The notes below the pieces were generated by a model, which ran no database searches, had not been told where the DNA came from, and saw nothing but the letters and a program-made list of their open reading frames with translations. Positions 60,631-64,000 of a stretch of 64,000 nt of DNA are shown here, one piece after another (position 1 is the stretch's first letter; every line of letters starts with the position of its first letter). The translations under genes were made by a program, and so were the position numbers. Source of the stretch: Bryobacterales bacterium (GTDB lineage: Bacteria > Acidobacteriota > Terriglobia > Bryobacterales > Bryobacteraceae); NCBI GenBank assembly GCA_026954325.1, contig JAIXKK010000198.1:62001-126000 (forward strand), read 5' to 3'.

Positions 60631-61293
60631 ATGCCTACGCCGGTGTTTTCGAAGATCCGCCTGCTGATGATTCTGGTGCTGGCCGCGCCGGGAGTCCTCC
60701 GGCCGGCACTATGCGCGGAACCGTCGTGTTGTGGACCGGTCTCGGAACAAGGCAGACATCTCCTGTCCGTGCTGGACGCCATGAATGTAGAGTCGTTGTG
60801 GCTGGCGCGTGAACACGTGAACTGGGAGTCGGGTGAACCCGACAGGGGGCCGGACTACACTGGACCTGGCCGGTCGACACATTGCAGCGCATTCGCCGCG
60901 GCAGTTGGGAAGCGGCTGGGCGTATACATGCTGCGGCCGCCGGAACACGGGCAAGTCCTGCTTGCCAACGCACAGGCTCAATGGTTCCGTTCCCCGGACG
61001 GCAGGCGGAGTGGATGGCGGGCACTGTTGGACGCCCACGAGGCGCAGTCTCTGGCGAACCGGGGAAGCCTTGTGGTGATCGTTTACGAAAGTCCTGACCC
61101 CCACCGGCCTGGGCACATCGCGATTGTCCGGCCGGCGCATCGTTCCGCGCGGCTGCTCGAGGAAAACGGGCCGGAGATCATCCAGGCAGGGCAAAGGAAT
61201 CATACAAAGACCTCGACGAAGGTAGGATTCCTGGCTCACCCGGGGGCTTGGCCGGGAGGCGTGCTGTTTTACGCCCATTCCATCGCTCCTTAG
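60631..61293 (+). CDS. Exported NlpC/P60-like (cysteine-histidine) protein of unknown function
   Basis: 220 residues with a signal peptide (ending near PALCAEPSC). The mature part has STHCSAFAAAVGKRLG with a candidate nucleophile Cys and PGHIAIVRP with a candidate His, the usual order in NlpC/P60 and CHAP-type papain-like hydrolases; a third polar residue may be the Glu/Asn in LLEENGPEI. Such proteins cut peptidoglycan peptides or act as amidases. The match is by motif only. It lies alone between the HepT-like gene and the decayed ISAzo13 piece. Confidence 0.5.
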   Translation: MPTPVFSKIRLLMILVLAAPGVLRPALCAEPSCCGPVSEQGRHLLSVLDAMNVESLWLAREHVNWESGEPDRGPDYTGPGRSTHCSAFAAAVGKRLGVYMLRPPEHGQVLLANAQAQWFRSPDGRRSGWRALLDAHEAQSLANRGSLVVIVYESPDPHRPGHIAIVRPAHRSARLLEENGPEIIQAGQRNHTKTSTKVGFLAHPGAWPGGVLFYAHSIAP

Positions 61294-61309
61294 GGGGCGT
61301 CGCATACAG

Positions 61310-61669
61310 TTGGAGGGCGTGCTGGATGAGCGCTCCCGGCGGCTGGTGGCGGCAGCCGAGGCGGTGGTGCTGGGATTCGGCGGAACCACCGCGGCGCCGG
61401 TGGCCGGCGGGTTGTCGGGTGGGACTATCCTGCGAGGGATCACGGAACTGAAGGCCGCCGACAAGCCGGTACGCCGCCTGCCACCCGGGACCAGCAAATG
61501 GAATAAGATTGAACACTGGCTGTTTTACTTTGTCAGCCTCAAATGGCGTGGCGGGGCGCTGACAAGTCATCCGTGATCGTGAATCTGATTGCGAGCTATA
61601 TCGAGCGCGACTCATTTCACGGCGAATGGAACTACACGATTCTCCCGCGACCGGCCAGGACGAGTTGAT
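61310..61669 (+). pseudogene. Decayed ISAzo13-family transposase fragment
   Basis: The frame from 61310 reads VLDERSRRLVAAAEAVVLGFGG, like the N-terminus of ISAzo13 (Rhodopirellula-type DDE) transposases, then jumps to LPPGTSKWNKIEHWLFYFVSLKWRGGAL, which belongs to the C-terminal catalytic part, so several hundred codons are deleted. After a frameshift (stop at 61574) the end VIVNLIASYI and FHGEWNYTILPRP is recognisable in another frame to about 61669. No terminal repeats were found. Confidence 0.75.
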
Positions 61670-61690
61670 CCAGTTACTTCGTGACAGTGG

Positions 61691-62371
61691 CTAACTGGCG
61701 GGATACGGACGGCCAGGCCATCTCACCACCTGCGGCTTCCGCCATAGGTATACATTCGGAATCACAAGGACGTGAACCAGCCGGGTGAAAGGAAAAAACC
61801 CGATCAGCAGATAGGCGTTGATGATGTGCAGTTTCACTCCCCAGGGCAGTGGCGTGATCGTCGTGATGTCCGGGGTCAGCCGGGCCAGCGACCACAGGTA
61901 AGGGGAGACGGAGGCGGCAAACCAACTCGATCCCCACGGGTGCGCAACGGCGACATAAACGCCGTTTGCCACTTGTATCGTCAGGAGCGCATAGACCAGC
62001 CAGTCCGAGACAGTTGTTACGGTGCGGATCTTTGCCGTGGTCCAGCGGCGGAAGACGGCCGCCGTGAGGCCCACCAACGTCATCAGGCCCCCCGTCAATG
62101 CGGCTGTCTCCAGGATATAGAGCCGCAACGGCCGGCTATTGAACGCGAGCAACTCGCGGGGAAACAGAAAGGCGACTATGTGGCCGGCAAGGACGACAAG
62201 AATACCATAGTGGAAGGGCACCAGGCTCCAAAAGTGCCTCCGGTTCTCGAGAAACTGCGAGGAAAGGCTGGAGTAGGAAAAGCTCCGCTGGCGATAGCGC
62301 TGGATTGTCACCAGGAAGAAGGTGAACATCGCAACGTAAGGCAGCACGCCAAACAGCAACGTGTCAAACAT
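61691..62371 (-). CDS. narI: Respiratory nitrate reductase gamma subunit
   Basis: 226 residues from ATG at 62371, with five hydrophobic spans. His residues for the two b-type hemes lie in LVPFHYGILVVLAGHIVAF and in KLHIINAYLL / TRLVHVLVIPN. NarI passes electrons from quinol to NarH. It is the last gene of the nar operon and overlaps narJ by 8 bases. The decayed ISAzo13 piece ends 22 bases downstream. Confidence 0.88.
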   Translation of the reverse strand: MFDTLLFGVLPYVAMFTFFLVTIQRYRQRSFSYSSLSSQFLENRRHFWSLVPFHYGILVVLAGHIVAFLFPRELLAFNSRPLRLYILETAALTGGLMTLVGLTAAVFRRWTTAKIRTVTTVSDWLVYALLTIQVANGVYVAVAHPWGSSWFAASVSPYLWSLARLTPDITTITPLPWGVKLHIINAYLLIGFFPFTRLVHVLVIPNVYLWRKPQVVRWPGRPYPAS

Positions 62372-62888
62372 GGCTTGGCTCCTCTTCCGGCTTGCTCGCC
62401 GGCATTTCGAGCAATATCGCCAGCGCGCGCAACAGGTCGCCGAAGGGATTAGCCTGGCGCTCAAACACCTTCAGCATTTTGCGGACGGCAGGTAGCGCCG
62501 CGCCCTGGCGTAACTCATCTGCGCCGGCGGCGGGCATGCGCGCGATGGCCGGCAGCACGTTGGCCAGATGGTCCGCGAGTTCGCCGCGCTCGGGTACGCC
62601 ATGGGCGGCCAGTACGGAGCGCATATAGGCAAGGAAGCTGCCGCGGGCGTAGTCTTCGCCGTAGAGATGCCACCCGGCTTCGAGCGAGCAGAGAGGGCTC
62701 AAATCGAATGTTTTCGTATAGAGTCCTTGTAACTCGCTTAAGCAAAGGACGGATGTCTGCTCCCGCAACCGCGCGAGTGCGGCGCGGCATTCGTCCCGTG
62801 AAAGCCTCACTGCCTCGTCGAGCAAACCCGCATAACGCTCGTCCGGATAGCGCAGCAGTTCTCCCATCGTTTCGAGGAGACAGATCAT
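62364..62888 (-). CDS. narJ: Nitrate reductase molybdenum cofactor assembly chaperone
   Basis: 174 residues. The NarJ/TorD-type helical fold is indicated by LLRYPDERYAGLLDEAVRLS, LQGLYTKTFDLSPLCSLEAGWHLYGEDYARGSFLAYM and VFERQANPFGDLLRALAILLE. It loads the molybdenum cofactor into NarG and does not stay in the complex. It overlaps narH by four bases and narI by 8, matching narGHJI order. Confidence 0.88.
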   Translation of the reverse strand: MICLLETMGELLRYPDERYAGLLDEAVRLSRDECRAALARLREQTSVLCLSELQGLYTKTFDLSPLCSLEAGWHLYGEDYARGSFLAYMRSVLAAHGVPERGELADHLANVLPAIARMPAAGADELRQGAALPAVRKMLKVFERQANPFGDLLRALAILLEMPASKPEEEPSHV

Positions 62889-64000
62889 ATCGACCTCGCG
62901 GTGCCGGTGGTAAATCCAAAACCTGCCGACGACCGGGCCTGCTGCGGACTCTGCGCCTGCTCGATCACCTGCTCCCGATGCATGGGCGGAATCACAAAGC
63001 GGTCCTCAAAAGTGCACAACGAAGTGAGCTGGTAGATTGCCTCCGCCTGCTCGGGCGTACAATCAGCCTCGGCCAGCATCCGCAGAGCGGTTTCCTGGTC
63101 GACGTCGCCGGCAGTCCGCGCCCGCCGCCACCAGCGCACCGCCTTTTGCTTGCGCAGGGCGTAGCGCACCTCGCGCTCTTCACCCGCTCCAAACAAATTG
63201 GCGAGAAATCGCACGGGCACGCGTGATTCGTCGATGTCGTGGAAAAACTCCGTGGAATCGAAATCAACCAACCCGTTCACGCGAGATGAAATCACCGGCG
63301 ATAGTGGCGGCACATAGAATAACATCGGCATGGTGCGATATTCGATGTGCGGCGGCAGCGCCATCTTCCATTCCTTCACAAACTTGAAGACGGGCGATTT
63401 GCGTGCTGATTCGAGAACGGCTTCGTCTATTCCCGCCGCCCGCGCAGCGGAGATTACCTCGGGGTCGTTAGGATCCAGGATCAGCGACCGGTGCGCTTCC
63501 ACCAGTTCGGCGTCTTTCTTGAGCGCCACCTCTTCGATGCGGCTGGCATCATAGAGCAGTACGCCGAGGTAGCGAATGCGGCCGACACAGGAATGGAAAC
63601 AGGCCGGCGCCTGGCCGGTTTCAAGACGCGGATAACACAGAATGCACTTCTCCGCTTTACCGGCAAACCAGTTGTAATAGACCTTCTTGTAGGGGCAGGC
63701 CGCCACGCAGGAGCGCCATGCCCGGCATCGATTCTGATCGACCAGCACGATTCCGTCCTGGCCTCGCTTGTACAGTGCCCCGGAAGGACACGACGCGACG
63801 CACGACGGATTCAGACAGTGGTTGCAAATCCGCGGCAGATAAAAATAGACCAGCCGCTCGACCGAGGAGAGCTGCTCCCGCTGCTCCTCGCTCAGCCCCT
63901 CGAGGTTCGGATCGTTCGCAGCATACACCGGCGAGCCGCCCAGATCGTCATCCCAGTTCGGGCCCGATTCGATTTGCACCAGTTCTCCGGTGATCTGCGA
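62885..64000 (-). CDS. narH: Respiratory nitrate reductase beta subunit (5' end outside window)
   Basis: 371 residues of the C-terminal three-quarters are visible; the frame is open to base 64000 and the start is beyond. Ferredoxin-type clusters are in ICNHCLNPSCVASCPSGAL and CRAWRSCVAACPYKKVYYN (the Trp marks the 3Fe-4S cluster of NarH), CILCYPRLETGQAPACFHSC and others. NarH transfers electrons from the hemes of NarI to NarG. Its stop overlaps the narJ start. narG lies further right. Confidence 0.93.
   Translation of the reverse strand, partial: SQITGELVQIESGPNWDDDLGGSPVYAANDPNLEGLSEEQREQLSSVERLVYFYLPRICNHCLNPSCVASCPSGALYKRGQDGIVLVDQNRCRAWRSCVAACPYKKVYYNWFAGKAEKCILCYPRLETGQAPACFHSCVGRIRYLGVLLYDASRIEEVALKKDAELVEAHRSLILDPNDPEVISAARAAGIDEAVLESARKSPVFKFVKEWKMALPPHIEYRTMPMLFYVPPLSPVISSRVNGLVDFDSTEFFHDIDESRVPVRFLANLFGAGEEREVRYALRKQKAVRWWRRARTAGDVDQETALRMLAEADCTPEQAEAIYQLTSLCTFEDRFVIPPMHREQVIEQAQSPQQARSSAGFGFTTGTARSI

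Noticed and set aside
1..64000. tRNA, rRNA or riboswitch genes
   Set aside because: No cloverleaf, rRNA core or recognisable riboswitch was seen by eye; a covariance search would be decisive.

Overview
The window is high-GC, gene-dense bacterial chromosome, most likely from an acidobacterium of the Solibacter/Bryobacter kind (Acidobacteriota, Bryobacterales). The grounds are lineage habits rather than a marker gene: a very large exported beta-propeller protein that ends in the C-terminal domain typical of Solibacter proteins, a PEP-CTERM protein, a Ser/Thr kinase with a TPR tail, a Tad pilus locus of acidobacterial layout, and many long runs of genes overlapping by 1-14 bases. No rRNA or tRNA gene was recognised.

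Layout. 1-5.5 kb: end of a CocE-type hydrolase, a divergent pair (small conserved protein / radical-SAM SPASM enzyme), and a histidine-kinase-like protein that has lost its phospho-acceptors, coupled to a HAD phosphatase. 5.8-9.3 kb: Ser/Thr kinase-TPR protein, a tiny exported Cys protein, a SET-domain protein and a 37-residue membrane peptide. 9.4-14.5 kb: malate dehydrogenase, phosphotransacetylase overlapping a histone-deacetylase-family enzyme, and an intact hybrid histidine kinase. 14.5-17 kb: OsmC, YcaQ-type DNA glycosylase, an isolated fliM. 17.1-24.3 kb: outer-membrane-like protein, an envelope folding/redox run (parvulin, zincin, TlpA, stand-alone DsbD-alpha), then glycosyltransferase 9, cupin, RmlC and a glycosyltransferase-methyltransferase fusion. 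24.3-30.6 kb: frameshifted CocE hydrolase and the rimO-yacG-pgpA-propeller-cinA operon. 30.7-34.5 kb: PEP-CTERM protein and giant propeller protein.

34.6-47.0 kb is a complete-looking Tad/Flp pilus operon (DUF192, TPR lipoprotein, flp, membrane protein, cpaB, cpaC, tadG, two tadE, cpaE, cpaF, tadB, tadC) without a prepilin peptidase. 47.3-52.4 kb: radical-SAM protein, PH-domain protein, SDR, sugar-binding lipoprotein and Ldh-type dehydrogenase. 52.4-58.2 kb: one tightly overlapped operon (xseB, ispA, tlyA, nadK, dicarboxylate symporter, nucleoside hydrolase, arginase-fold protein). 58.1-60.1 kb is an IS1634-type insertion sequence placed exactly on the stop codon of the arginase-fold gene. 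Beyond it lie a degenerate HepT-like HEPN protein, an exported NlpC/P60-like protein, a decayed ISAzo13 transposase, and the 3' half of a respiratory nitrate reductase operon (narI, narJ, narH partial, minus strand), which points to facultative nitrate respiration.

No wholly new defence or mobile system is obvious. The observations most worth following up are: proteins that keep their fold but lose catalytic residues (kinase/receiver, arginase, HEPN), the pta-deacetylase coupling, symmetric subterminal repeats in the IS that also overlap its promoter, a recurring -10 box 6-9 bases before start codons (leaderless mRNAs), and the SET protein with its two tiny neighbours.
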